Assembly: GCA_036320915.1 (NCBI GenBank) | Contig: JAXBDG010000012.1 | Span: 1,166,501 to 1,230,500 of the forward strand | Length of the DNA stretch: 64,000 bases | Source: Linnemannia elongata | Lineage: Eukaryota; Mortierellomycota; Mortierellomycetes; Mortierellales; Mortierellaceae | Direction of reading: 5' to 3' | Shown: piece by piece, positions 11,471 to 21,254 of the stretch | How the letters are laid out: each line of letters opens with the position of its first letter | Numbering within the stretch: the stretch's first letter is position 1 | Made by a program: the position numbers and the translations under genes | Notes under the pieces: generated by a model | Told to the model about the DNA's origin: nothing | What the model saw: the letters and a program-made list of their open reading frames with translations, nothing else | Database searches by the model: none

Positions 11471-12583
11471 CGTGGGGGGGAGAGGGAGGTGGGAGGGTTT
11501 AGAGTCGCAGTGAAGGTAAGTTGTGTGTAAGATTTGTTAACACGAGCTAACGCTGACGGCGGGAGCGGAGAAGTAGGATGAAGACGAAAGAAGGAGCGGG
11601 GTTTGGCGTGAGAAAAAGAGGGGGAGAGAGCCTTGTAGGAGGTAGAAGGGTGAAGAAGTAAAAAAAAGGGAGATTCGAAGATGGGACATATTTATGGATG
11701 CATCCGTGGTAGTCACATCCTCCGCAAAATAAGGTACCAAGCCGCCTTCATCTTGGGGGGCGGCGTTTTAGTGTGGGAAACGGCCAAAAGGGCTTTACGG
11801 CCTACCCTAGCCCGTACTCTTTGAAACTTTAATTAACCTCGATACAACACACGAGCAGCGAACTAGCGAGTGACTGTGTCTTATTGGCGCCCACCTTCGA
11901 AGGTTGGATTCGGCAGTTCGGCGGCACGAGGTGCTAACGATGCATATTAGTTATGAAGTACAACAGGTTCTAGACTGACGGATACGAGATCGATCCCCCT
12001 GCCATGGAGGTACAATGTATTCATCCCTGCTGGATTAGGAAGAGAGAGAAAATGAGAGAAGAAGAAATGAGACGAGGCATGCATTTGGGAGGGAACCAAT
12101 CAAAGGGGTATCAAATGGATACCGAGGTCATTAGGGCGGCGAGGTCCAGGCTCTTCGGCAACAGCAGGGGTCCGGCTTAGCCTCAACTCGCCGAAAGTGA
12201 ACCTATCCTTGATATCCACGATGTGGGGTAGATGGTACCAGCCGTCATACATTAGCTTGTAGAATCAGTGTGGTCGTCATTTTGTCTAGCCTAGCGGTCT
12301 GCTGCCTCCTGGTATCGGTAAGCTTGGCTGCGGAGGGGCTCTGTCCACGCTCGTACAGTGCTCGACATCAATGATGGCATGTTTTGTGGATTTCGACCAT
12401 CGCAGACAAACAACATCATCTACACATAACATTCATTCATCTCTGTGTTCAATTACAGTTCTCCTTACGTAATGAGAATCTTTTCCACCATAAACAAATA
12501 TCTCTGTGCAAGGAGTTCTCCGGGTCAAAGCCACCATACGTTTTTTGTCTGCTAATACCTATTATACATTATACTCGATAACG
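11471..12583. other. Intergenic region, permease promoter side
   Basis: No gene is seen. On the permease side, the sequence from 11471 to about 11700 is pyrimidine-rich when read in the permease direction, as expected for a fungal leader. The rest has no repeat, RNA gene or motif that I can support. Confidence 0.4.
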
Positions 12584-13859
12584 CTATGGAAATGTGTCCA
12601 TGGCAGTGTCGGAGGGGTTGGGTGTGCCCGTCAGAGACCGCATCGGTGGTGTTGGAGTGGCGAGTTGGTTGCTCCTTCCAGGCGTTCCTGTGCTTACTCC
12701 TCCTCGTGGCGTACTAGTCTGTAGGTCCAACATGAACACTTCCCCGTCCGCACCACTACCTGTTAATGTCTCTGACCCTTCTGCTCCAACTCCCCCAGGA
12801 CTTGTAGATCCACGTCGATTATGGTTGAGACTCGGCGAGGCAGAACCGTGTGCGTCCTGAGAGACTACGCGCTCTGATGCGGGAGCCAACTGAGGTGTCC
12901 CGACTCCATGATCACCATCCAGCGCCACCACACCGTCCATATTCTCGACAAATCCTCCCTCATCGTCCTCATCATGGTCCTCCAGAGGGTCGTCATTATG
13001 AGACCGTTTGAGGTACAGCCTCTTCTCCTCCTCGCGCCGATCCTCCCGAATGGACTCCTGTGTACTTTGGAGACACAATAAGGCCGTAAAGAACTGTTTC
13101 TTCCTCAGATCCATCAACTGACTCTGCTGAGTAGCCTCGTTTTCCAGTTCCATGATCTCGGCGTTCAATTGGGCGATCGACTGTTGACTAGACTCGCGGC
13201 TAGGAAACTGAAGGACCTGGGTCGCCAGTTGGTCATATTCGATTTTGTTGGCGCGTTCCTGCTTGGCTCCTTCAAGATCACGGGCGAGGGTCTCGAGCTC
13301 CTCATGAGAAAGGGCGATATTATCCTCGATCTGGTTTTGTTCCTCCTGGTAGTGTTGTCTTTCCCGCTCGGCCATCTCTGTCACCAATGTTGATTTTGAG
13401 AGTCCAAGCTCGAACTGCGAGATCTCCATCAATAGCGCTTGAAAACCATTCTCACTAATATTGTGATCAGAAGTTGTATTAGCAATGATTTATAATACAC
13501 ACCAAGGATGAGCAACATGTTTGCTATCGCGACATAAACAAAAGGGAGGTGCTTACATTTCTTCCTGGGAGCCTGTGACGAGGACTCCGGTCCATTTCTG
13601 AAAACGTTGGGTCAGTCGCCTCAGAGGTCTCTCGTTGACACTTAACCGTGTCCGGATAATGCTGTCTAGTTAGGTGACGAAAGAGTGGGTGAGAGGGGCG
13701 TGAGGGTGGCGTGTAACGTTAGAAAACTGACAGGGGTGTTGTAGTTGGTGAGAAGCGCGCGCCATTGGGGTGACGGTAATAAAAGCGTTTGAGGGAGTTG
13801 ATTGGGGTCGAGCTGAGTCATCTTGATGGTTGTCCTGTACCTGTATCATCGTGGTCCAT
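12584..13859 (-). CDS. THO complex subunit 7 (THOC7/Mft1-like)
   Basis: Three exons (13841-13859, 13557-13665, 12584-13454) join to 332 aa. The first exon is only 19 nt and encodes MDHDDT plus one base; splicing gives DDTDSIIRTRLSVNE, matching the family's opening (D-x-IRxRL). Then come KWTGVLVTGSQEE, ISQFELGLSKSTLVTEMAER, KIEYDQLATQVLQFPSRE and LMDLRKKQFFTALL, all in the order seen in animal THOC7, forming a long coiled coil (about 55-180). THO/TREX couples transcription with mRNA packaging and export in the nucleus. The C-terminal 130 residues are an acidic, then Ser/Gly/Pro/Thr-rich tail not found in the compact animal protein (about 200 aa). An alternative start farther downstream in intron 1 gives a frame that does not join exon 2 as well. 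Confidence 0.88.
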
Positions 13860-14413
13860 GTCTTGTTATGAGTGCGGGGATTTATGAGCGACAGTCTGTA
13901 TTGAGTGGTTTCCTCCTGAGGTCGAGAAGGTGTGTTTGAGAGAGATAAGAGAGAAGGGTTAAGTGTGGCGTGTATGAGAAGAGAGAAAGAGAGAGGCACA
14001 GACAATCAGACACAGCCAACCCAGAGGGCGGAGGGAGGGAGACACTTATCACGTGCACATTGACCACAGTCCACAGTCCATGATGTGGCTTATGTTTATT
14101 TTGTTGATTGGCAGAGAGAGGTGAGGGTCGCTCTTTTTCTTTTTTTTTTTTTCCCCTTTCAGGTGTCGTGCAACTAACAAACAGTAGCGGACTGCAACAA
14201 AGAAAGGACAACAAGAAAAACAAGAGAGAGCGCACTAGTTCTACTTTCTTTTGCACCTAAACAAACCATCGAAGCAACCAAGCAACTCGACTCGCCGCCC
14301 TTGCCTCTTTTCTTCTTCCCTTCTTCCTCTCTTCCCCCTCTGTTCCCCTTTCCTCTCTCTTACCTTCTATTCCTCTCGCATTCCTCTCTACTGTTCAAAT
14401 AAGACGCAATACA
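13860..14413. promoter_or_regulatory. Shared divergent promoter region of THOC7 and UTP5
   Basis: About 550 bp separate the two head-to-head genes. A T-rich run (about 14136-14153) and a long CT-rich leader before the UTP5 ATG (about 14290-14395) are visible. No TATA box or named factor site can be assigned with confidence. The two products act in nuclear RNA metabolism, so co-expression is plausible, but that is inference. Confidence 0.4.
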
Positions 14414-16829
14414 ATGGTCAAGCACCCAACACCAAAGACCACCTTTGGCTCTCTCCAGAACCCTGACCACGTCTCGAATGCGGTCATCTTCCATTCCTCC
14501 TTCTCGCCCGAGGGTGCACACAACTACTGCATCATCACCCCCGGTGCTGATCGCTTCCGTCTTAGAGTCTTCGATACCGCCACAGGAAACCTCAAGAACG
14601 ACTACGAGGAGAAAGAAGGCGACGGCAAGTGGACTTGTGTCCGCTGGGGACATATCACCGAGGTTGCCGTACGTTTCTTTGTTGTTTGTCGTCGATGCGG
14701 TCTGCGATTGAAGATAATCCGTTCTTTGCAAGTGTACAATGGACTTACATATCTATTTCAATTTCCCTCTCTTGTTCAATCAACATGGTAGTCAAAAAAG
14801 AAGAAGGGTGTATCGACTGCAGGAAGCCGCAGCCCAGTTCTCGCCCTTGGACACACTAACGGACAGATCTCAATCTACTCACTGGCCCATGGCCTCGTTC
14901 TCCACCAACTTTCGGGATCGCACACTGGAAAGGTCAACGACTTTTGTTTCTCGGCTAGCGGGACCCGTGGCTTCTCTGCAGGCGAGGATGGTATGATTTG
15001 CGAATGGGATATTGCTCAGGGCGTCGAAATGAGCAAATTCCGCGCTGACAACAAGTCTGTCAAGAAGATTCAACTGGATCACGAGGAGAACATGCTCTTG
15101 ACCGCGGGACATAGCATGAAGCTCTGGGATCTGGAGACGCGCGAAATCATCAAGTCGTTCACTGGACATGCCAGCGTCATCACCAACGTCGTCTTTTCTG
15201 CCAACGACAAGTTCTTGGCCTCGACTGCCGAGCAGGATCGTTTCATTAACCTCTGGGACTGCACACGCGACAACCAGCAGGAGGGTAATATCACAGGTAC
15301 GTTCGGCTGAACAAACTGCGTTTTTGCATATTGCAAGATCGGCTGCCGCTGCTGATGTTTGTTACAAATGTCATAATGCAACAGGCAACGCCTTAATTGA
15401 TCCTGATGTACTAACGCACTCGTGGTATCTCCTTTCATGCTGTAAAATTTAATAGCCTTGACACTGGACAACACAGTTTCGCATATCGACATTTCATCCA
15501 CCAACGCCGTCTTGGCCATCTCAGAGGAAGGAACAGCCGGTTTGTGGCAGAACGCGCAGACTGCAAGCGGGACATCCAGCGTGAGCGGAAAGGCTAGCAA
15601 GAAGAAGCGTTACACGACACGCGCATGCGACTGCTTGATCAAGATTGAGTCTTCTCGTGGCGAGCGATCTGTGATTCCATTGTTGGGAGGAGTTTTCACA
15701 CCCCAGGGCCAGATGATTCTCGCCCGTGGATCCAACATCAAGCCCGTCTTTGAGAAGGTCGATTTCCAGAACGAGGACGGATCATTAAAGGAGAAGGAAT
15801 TGGTCTTGACCCGTACCCCCATCACCGGTTTCCTCATGGACGAGTCAGCACAGACGGCCAGCAACGTGAAGGCGACCAAGAAGGCATACGATGAGAGCGC
15901 AGTGACGGTTGTGGGAGCAGCAGATTTCGCAATGGCACAACCAGGTTTGGCCGAGGCTGCGGATGAGGATGATCAGAGCGATGATGATGAGATCAGCGAT
16001 AGTGAAAAAGGCGGTGCTCGATTGGAGGGACGGACTATGAAGGAAAAGTTGCAGGATTTAACTGTTGAGCGGACTGGCAAGAAGGCAAAACAGAACAAGT
16101 ACTCAACGCCCAAGGCTAACTCGCTGCAGCAAATGTTGATCCAAGCTTTGCACTCGAACGACTTGCAGCTGTTGGAGGCCTGTTTGACATACAACAACGT
16201 TGACGTGATCCGGAATACTGTCCGTCGTCTGCCCACGGCCTACGTGATCCCCTTCCTGACCCAGGTTATACACAAGTTCCAACAAAAGCCCAGCCGTGGA
16301 GAGGCTCTTCTTGAGTGGATCAAGGCCGTCTTGTTGATCCACACTGCCTACTTGATGACCGTTCCTGACCTGGTCAAGAAGCTGTCCAACTTTTACCAGA
16401 CATTGGATTCCCGTGTATCGGTGTACAGCAAATTGATCAACCTGCATGGACGTCTTGACCTGGTGATGAGTCAGGTGGAGATGCAACACAAAGATACTGA
16501 GGATATCTCCAACGTGGCACAAACGGTGTACCGGGAGGATGAGGATGATGATGAAGATGAAGATGACATGGATCTTGAGGATGACGGCGAGGATGAGGAG
16601 CTTGCTGACGAGGACAACGAGGTAAGCATTTTTTCACTTTTGTTATTTATCTGATATTTGCTTGGTTATGACACGCGAGACTTATACACTTTTTTTCCCT
16701 TTTTGTATGTCTACGTTGTTTTAGTCTGACTCGGACGATGATTCGGAAGGACTCGACTCAGAAATGTCGGACGACGATGATGATGATGAGGATTCCTCGG
16801 AGGACGACGAAGACGAGGATGAGGAGTAG
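14414..16829 (+). CDS. UTP5: U3 snoRNP/SSU-processome WD40 protein Utp5 (WDR43)
   Basis: Four exons (14414-14668, 14792-15296, 15456-16621, 16725-16829) give 676 aa. The N-terminal half is a WD40 beta-propeller (blades ending ISIYS, CEWD, KLWD, NLWD, GLWQ). A Utp12-family helical domain follows at about 471-600 (QQMLIQALHSNDLQLLEACL ... LPTAYVIPFLTQVIHKFQQK ... EWIKAVLLIHTAYLM). The last 60 residues are almost wholly Asp/Glu/Ser and are split by the final intron. In the family this protein belongs to the t-UTP (UtpA) subcomplex that starts 18S pre-rRNA processing in the nucleolus. KKKKG and SKKKR clusters could serve nuclear or nucleolar targeting (inference). The order WD40 then Utp12 then acidic tail fits Utp5/WDR43. 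Confidence 0.92.
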
Positions 16830-18887
16830 ACCACGAACAAGCCTTAGATAGATACTCCACTACACCCCACCGCCACTCAACACCTCACATCTAGCATTCT
16901 TTATTAAGTTCAAGTCCCCCCATTGCATGTATTTTCTTTTTTTTCCCACTCTTTCGTTGAAGCCTTTATTTGTCTCTATCGAAGATATTGATAATCGTAT
17001 GCTTTACCTGCGATTGAAAACATCATGCGACGTGTGCGACGGTGCTTTGACATGATACGAAGTTTTCTTTGCAAACGTTCATAGCATTGCTATAACACAA
17101 TTCACTTCGTCAATTACAAGCAAGCGACAACTACTACAGTGCTTGAGGAATTAGGCCAAATCCAACTTCGCAGAGCAAAATGTATCAATAACAACTTACA
17201 ATGTTCGACACCGTACCCCAGCTGACCTTCTAGCGATGCTGTTGATCATTCTGGCTCGAATCTAAGGGTGGATACACGAATCCACTTCACCTATTGAACA
17301 AGACTAGTTTGTAACTCGATGTTTTAGTTTTCTTCTACTTGACACGCGATCCAAATCAAGGTAAACTTTGTTGTTTAGAGAGTGTGAGACTTTTCTATTG
17401 TTATTGTTCTCAAGTCAGGTCATCAGGTCAGGGCACGCTAGGTATAATAAGCCTTTGTGGGTTATGAGGTGTGTTGACACCGCACTCTAGGGCTTATTCG
17501 TTCATTCAAGCGCGCCAGTTGGGGGTACTGAAAATAGGATTCTGAGAAAGAGGGATGGAGAAGGAGAAAGGCAAAATATCATTAAAGATCATCATAATTG
17601 GAGGGATGTTGAATGGGCTGTCCGAAGAACCACAGTGGTTCTATTATAATCGGGATGAAAGTCATTCGCGTTTTGTTGCTTTTGATGCGTTACAATTTTG
17701 CAGGGATTCAAGAAGAAGTGGTCATGGTCGCTAGCTTTCTGTTTTTCTCTTCTGGATACACTTTTCAGGGGGGGGGGTTCTTCAATATTTACGCCTTTAT
17801 TGTTTGATTGTCCTATTGATTCACAACGTTCTGTCTTGTCTACCCTCATTTCCCCTTCGTCGCTCTTGTACCTGTGTTATATGATGGCTGCTGCTTAAGA
17901 AATATTTCATGGTATCAAACAAGAATACAAATCAACACGTACTCAAGAAACGATCTCGGCATAAAAGCAAATAACAATGAACATGAAGGATTTGTCGCCT
18001 TAAATATGCTTTCAATCTTCTGCTTTTTCTTGTTGGAGTGCATAAATCCTGAATCATGGACATGTAAATTCAAGATGGCATGATCAATAACCTGGATCAC
18101 AATGGCGAAACGCGTTTTCGTTATTTATTTCATCCCTATTGGGGGGGGGGGGTTTGGTCTTTGCCTTTTTCCAAAGACACTCGAGGATCAACGAACGTTA
18201 ACCAACTTTACTATTTTCAGTATAAACACGCGTGAAGTGTATAGTGCCCTATTCAAGTAACCCAGATATAATAACTGAGAGTGCAACGGTCACTCTCTCC
18301 CCCGTATCGAACGCACTGATTCTGCAACATTACGAGAGAAGCCATCATTCTGAAAGGAACGATTTTTCCTTTCTCTCCTTACTCATTTTTTTTTCCTTTC
18401 AGGGGTCAAGGTAAGGGCAGTTCAACATATACCCTGGTAGGCGGGGTGGTGAGGATGGCCGGCTGAATAGGCCGCTTTCGGCGACAACCCTCGCTAAGCC
18501 TAAAGAAAAATAGAGTGCCATCCCCTTACCAGTTAGCCTCAGGAAATTGCATATAAGGTTATCCTTCAATCCTCCAAGATCTTTCCCTAACGCAGAAATG
18601 TTTTGAGGCTGGAAGTCGAAGAGATAGGAAGAGGAGGGGTTGTTGATTCTATGCCCACAGCATCGTTCCCAGAGAAGGCAACTTACATGACTTGTACTTT
18701 CCATTTACATATCACAGAGTAGAAAAGGAGGAGAACTTGGACGACTTGATGATGTTTTCGGTTGCTCTTTATTAAGACATATGGATTTTCAAAAGGGGTA
18801 GGCAGGGGATATGGGGTTGCGTGGGTAGACGAAGTATGGATCGGTTGATACTTATGTCTGTGGTTGATAGGCGCTATGCACAACCGC
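16830..18887. other. 2-kb gene-free interval with G runs and a dispersed repeat
   Basis: No gene could be supported. G homopolymers lie at 17768-17777 (10) and 18141-18152 (12). About 17935-18140 resembles 60000-60205 in the same orientation (shared blocks around GCATAAAAG, AATGAACAT, GCAATGGTGAAACGCGT), so it is a diverged dispersed repeat of about 200 bp. Other short open frames here lack codon or domain support. Confidence 0.4.
17935..18140 (+). repeat. Dispersed repeat B, copy 1
   Basis: It shares several ordered blocks with 60000-60205 (plus strand), the clearest being GCGAAACGCGTTTTCGTT here versus GTGAAACGCGTCTTCGTT there. The copies are visibly diverged, with indels. Family and ends are unknown. 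Confidence 0.45.
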
Positions 18888-19787
18888 CTAAAAACAGCAA
18901 ACAGGTGGACTGGGAGGGTTATAATTACAACACGTTTGGGAACAGCAAGCACCGGGGTTCATCAATTCACAAGGATTATCGTCTGCTGTGCATGGTGGTT
19001 GGCATGTACCAGACACACATGTATTGCCGCCACAGCAACCCGCGTTGGTAGGGCCACCACAGGCACCACCGAGTTGAGCGCATGGCACTTGGCATGTACC
19101 GGACACACATGTATTGCCGCCACAGCAACCGACGTTGGAGGGACCGCCACAGGAGCCACCGAGAGCAGAGCATGGTACTTGGCATTTACCGGACACGCAT
19201 GTATTGCCGCCACAGCAACCGACATTGGAGAGACCGCCACAGGTGCCACCGAGAGGAGAGCATTTTGGTTGGCATTTGCCAGAGACACATTTGTTGCCGT
19301 TACAGCAATGTGGCTTGGAGCCGCCACAGCAGCCACCGAGTGGAGAGCATTCCGGTCGGCATTTACCAGACACACACTTGTTGCCGTCACAGCATTTGTG
19401 TCCGGAGTGACCGCCACAGGATCCACCGGAAGAAGAGCACTTTGGTCGGCATTTGCCAGAGACACATTTGTTGCCGTTACAGCAATGGGGCTTGGAGCCG
19501 CCACAGCAGCCACCGAGTGGAGAGCATTCCGGTCGGCATTTACCAGACACACACTTGTTGCCGTCACAGCACTTGTGTCCGGAGTGACCGCCACAGGATC
19601 CACCGGAAGAAGAGCACGGATCGCGACATTTGCCAGAGACACATGTTACACCTTTGGAGCAAGCTTGAAGCGTGTCCTTGATATGACATACGCCTTTGAT
19701 GGTCAAGCATGGCAATGAGGTGGAAGCCACCGCACTGACAGCCAAAACACAGACTGCAACCACTGTGACAAGGAGTTGGATCTTCAT
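18888..19787 (-). CDS. Secreted multi-knottin (cystine-knot repeat) protein
   Basis: An intronless frame of 299 aa with a clear signal peptide (about 1-22, MKIQLLVTVVAVCVLAVSAV). The mature part is seven tandem modules of about 30 residues with spacing C-x6-C-x6/7-CC-x4-C-x4-C, each ending CVSGKC or CVSGTC. A diverged Cys-rich module lies at each end; the last ends in PPVCCF. This is inhibitor-cystine-knot spacing, so six Cys per module probably form three disulfides. Modules 1-2 and 3-4 are nearly identical at DNA level with an A-B order (180-bp period, e.g. 19261-19440 versus 19441-19620), showing recent duplication of a pair. No function can be assigned. Secreted Cys-rich proteins of fungi range from wall proteins and effectors to antimicrobials, and nothing here decides between them. 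The antisense strand is open over the same span, which is a by-product of the repeats. Confidence 0.85.
   Translation of the reverse strand: MKIQLLVTVVAVCVLAVSAVASTSLPCLTIKGVCHIKDTLQACSKGVTCVSGKCRDPCSSSGGSCGGHSGHKCCDGNKCVSGKCRPECSPLGGCCGGSKPHCCNGNKCVSGKCRPKCSSSGGSCGGHSGHKCCDGNKCVSGKCRPECSPLGGCCGGSKPHCCNGNKCVSGKCQPKCSPLGGTCGGLSNVGCCGGNTCVSGKCQVPCSALGGSCGGPSNVGCCGGNTCVSGTCQVPCAQLGGACGGPTNAGCCGGNTCVSGTCQPPCTADDNPCELMNPGACCSQTCCNYNPPSPPVCCF
19261..19620 (-). repeat. Two-unit higher-order tandem repeat inside the knottin gene
   Basis: Two near-identical 180-bp blocks (each encoding two different knottin modules) lie head to tail. The remaining modules toward 18960 are more diverged from each other, so the array has grown by steps of two modules. 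Confidence 0.85.
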
Positions 19788-21120
19788 GCTGTCGACTTAA
19801 TCTAGTGATGGTATGTCGAGTAGGAGATATACCACAAAGATTATAAGAGTTAGCAGGGGTCACCGCAATGAGTGAATAAAGGCCACCATCAAGAACGACA
19901 AGGAATGATGTTAACTACCTTAATGACAGGAGAGAAGAAACAAGGCGAGGAGATTAAAATGAGGAGGGATGCTTTGTATGAAAAGAAGATGATGTGATGG
20001 TGTGCTGTATGATTTTTTATGGAGTTAGGGTATTTGTGCGACCCTTTTATAGCAAGAATGCAACAGTGTAGTGTCCCATCTAACCATGCTCCCATTTAAC
20101 CATCTTCCCTTCTAACCGCCTCTTTCATCGATCCCATCCCTAACAAAACCACCTTCGAACGGCATTGGGAGCCAACTTCAGGGGATGCGGCAATTAATTG
20201 AGGGAAAGACCAATGGATAGCAAGAAATGATGGGGATTTACGGAGCTCTGGAGAAATCGAGGCACTAAATATAGGAGTGGATCAAGGGACGAAATCGAGA
20301 TCTAGGCACGAAAATCAAGACCTAGACACGAAAATCAGGAAATTAAGGTCCAGGCGCAAAGATCTGTTAATTTAAGGAATGGGGGTAAATCAACGGGCGC
20401 TTTTTTTTCTGTTTTGCTTTTGTTTTTTATTTTAAGAAGTTTAAATACATAGAGCATGATTGGTGTCAGTCGTGGGTTCATCGACGAGGGAAGGGGGGGT
20501 TAATGTTTCTCTCTCTGGTGTTTCGTCTCTGATAGCTGGGCTCGACCTTGAGTGATAGCCAAGTCCGCGGAGGCAAGGACGGTCCGTGGTTCAAAGGCAG
20601 TGTGATACCACCAAATGGTGACCAAGGTGGCAACAAGCAGGACTAAGACAGGGCTGTCATCGTGGAGCTTGATGGGGTCGGGGTCTGGGAAAAAGAGGCA
20701 GGTAGTCTGAGGGCCTAACTCGTTCCTCCAGATATCTTGAAGGTGTGCCTTGCCATACACCCGGTTTCTTGGAACAGCTGACGAGGGATGGCGAATCATA
20801 TCCACGTGCGCTTGACAGATTCGACAGACATGAGAGCACATCCGGGAGAAAAGAGAGTACAAAGAAGAGAGGGAGTAAGAGCGGGAGAGACAGACAGACA
20901 GAATGAGAGAGAGAGAGTGAGAGAGAGAGCATGTGTGTGTACGACGGGGTGATGGAAGTGATGGAGTGGTAGTGATCAGACCATTGGCAATGACTGGTAG
21001 CAAGCTTGATCGGCTGGAAGTTCTCCGGTCTTCGACCCCACAATAATAATTTTCTTCCTCACTTCGTTTTCCTCATGTTGCTTAGTGAGACACTCAGTTT
21101 CGTGAATTAACTGTCACGTA
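19788..21120. other. Gene-free interval between knottin gene and Fanzor terminus
   Basis: No gene is supported. About 20290-20340 holds a short repeated CACGAAAATCA motif, and about 20900-20935 is a GA-rich microsatellite. A minus-strand frame at about 20500-20860 encodes a Cys-x3-Cys-x2-Cys string followed by one hydrophobic stretch, but it runs out of a low-complexity Leu/Ser tract and has no recognisable relative. The TA at 21119-21120 borders the next element. Confidence 0.4.
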
Positions 21121-21165
21121 GAGTCTGCGCCAATAAGTCATAGGTTTATATATTTTTAGATTAAG
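21121..21165 (+). repeat. Terminal-inverted-repeat end on the 3' side of the Fanzor gene
   Basis: It directly follows TA at 21119-21120 and starts GAGTCTGCGCCAATAAGTCA, continuing into an A/T-rich stretch. This matches the left end of the MITE at 39164 (GCGCCAAAAAGTCATAGGG) and, over the first 18 bases, the right terminus of the DDE element at 29600 (2 mismatches). It reads inward, toward the Fanzor gene, so it is the left end of an element that contains that gene. An intact partner end with the same inner sequence was not found. Confidence 0.75.
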
Positions 21166-21254
21166 AAAAACAATAGAGTTAGTGAGTGCCAAACTTCTAT
21201 AAAGGCAACAAGCATAGCATCGATTCAAAGACATCTGGCCAAATAATATACCTT
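21166..21254 (-). ncRNA. Candidate guide-RNA scaffold region downstream of the Fanzor stop
   Basis: Only about 134 bp separate the Fanzor stop codon (21255) from the element end (21121). In known TnpB and Fanzor systems the guide RNA scaffold comes from this 3' segment and reads out across the element end into flanking DNA. Here that would be transcribed on the minus strand toward 21120. This is inferred from position only. No fold was computed and no conserved copy exists in the window to compare. Confidence 0.35.

Noticed and set aside
18962..19642. Long open frames on both strands over the knottin repeats
   Set aside because: Periodic DNA keeps several frames open. Only the minus frame with signal peptide and cysteine pattern is credible.
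20500..21003. Minus-strand frame with a Cys cluster and a hydrophobic stretch
   Set aside because: Emerges from a GA/CT microsatellite, no recognisable family, no good start; could be a relic but unsupported.
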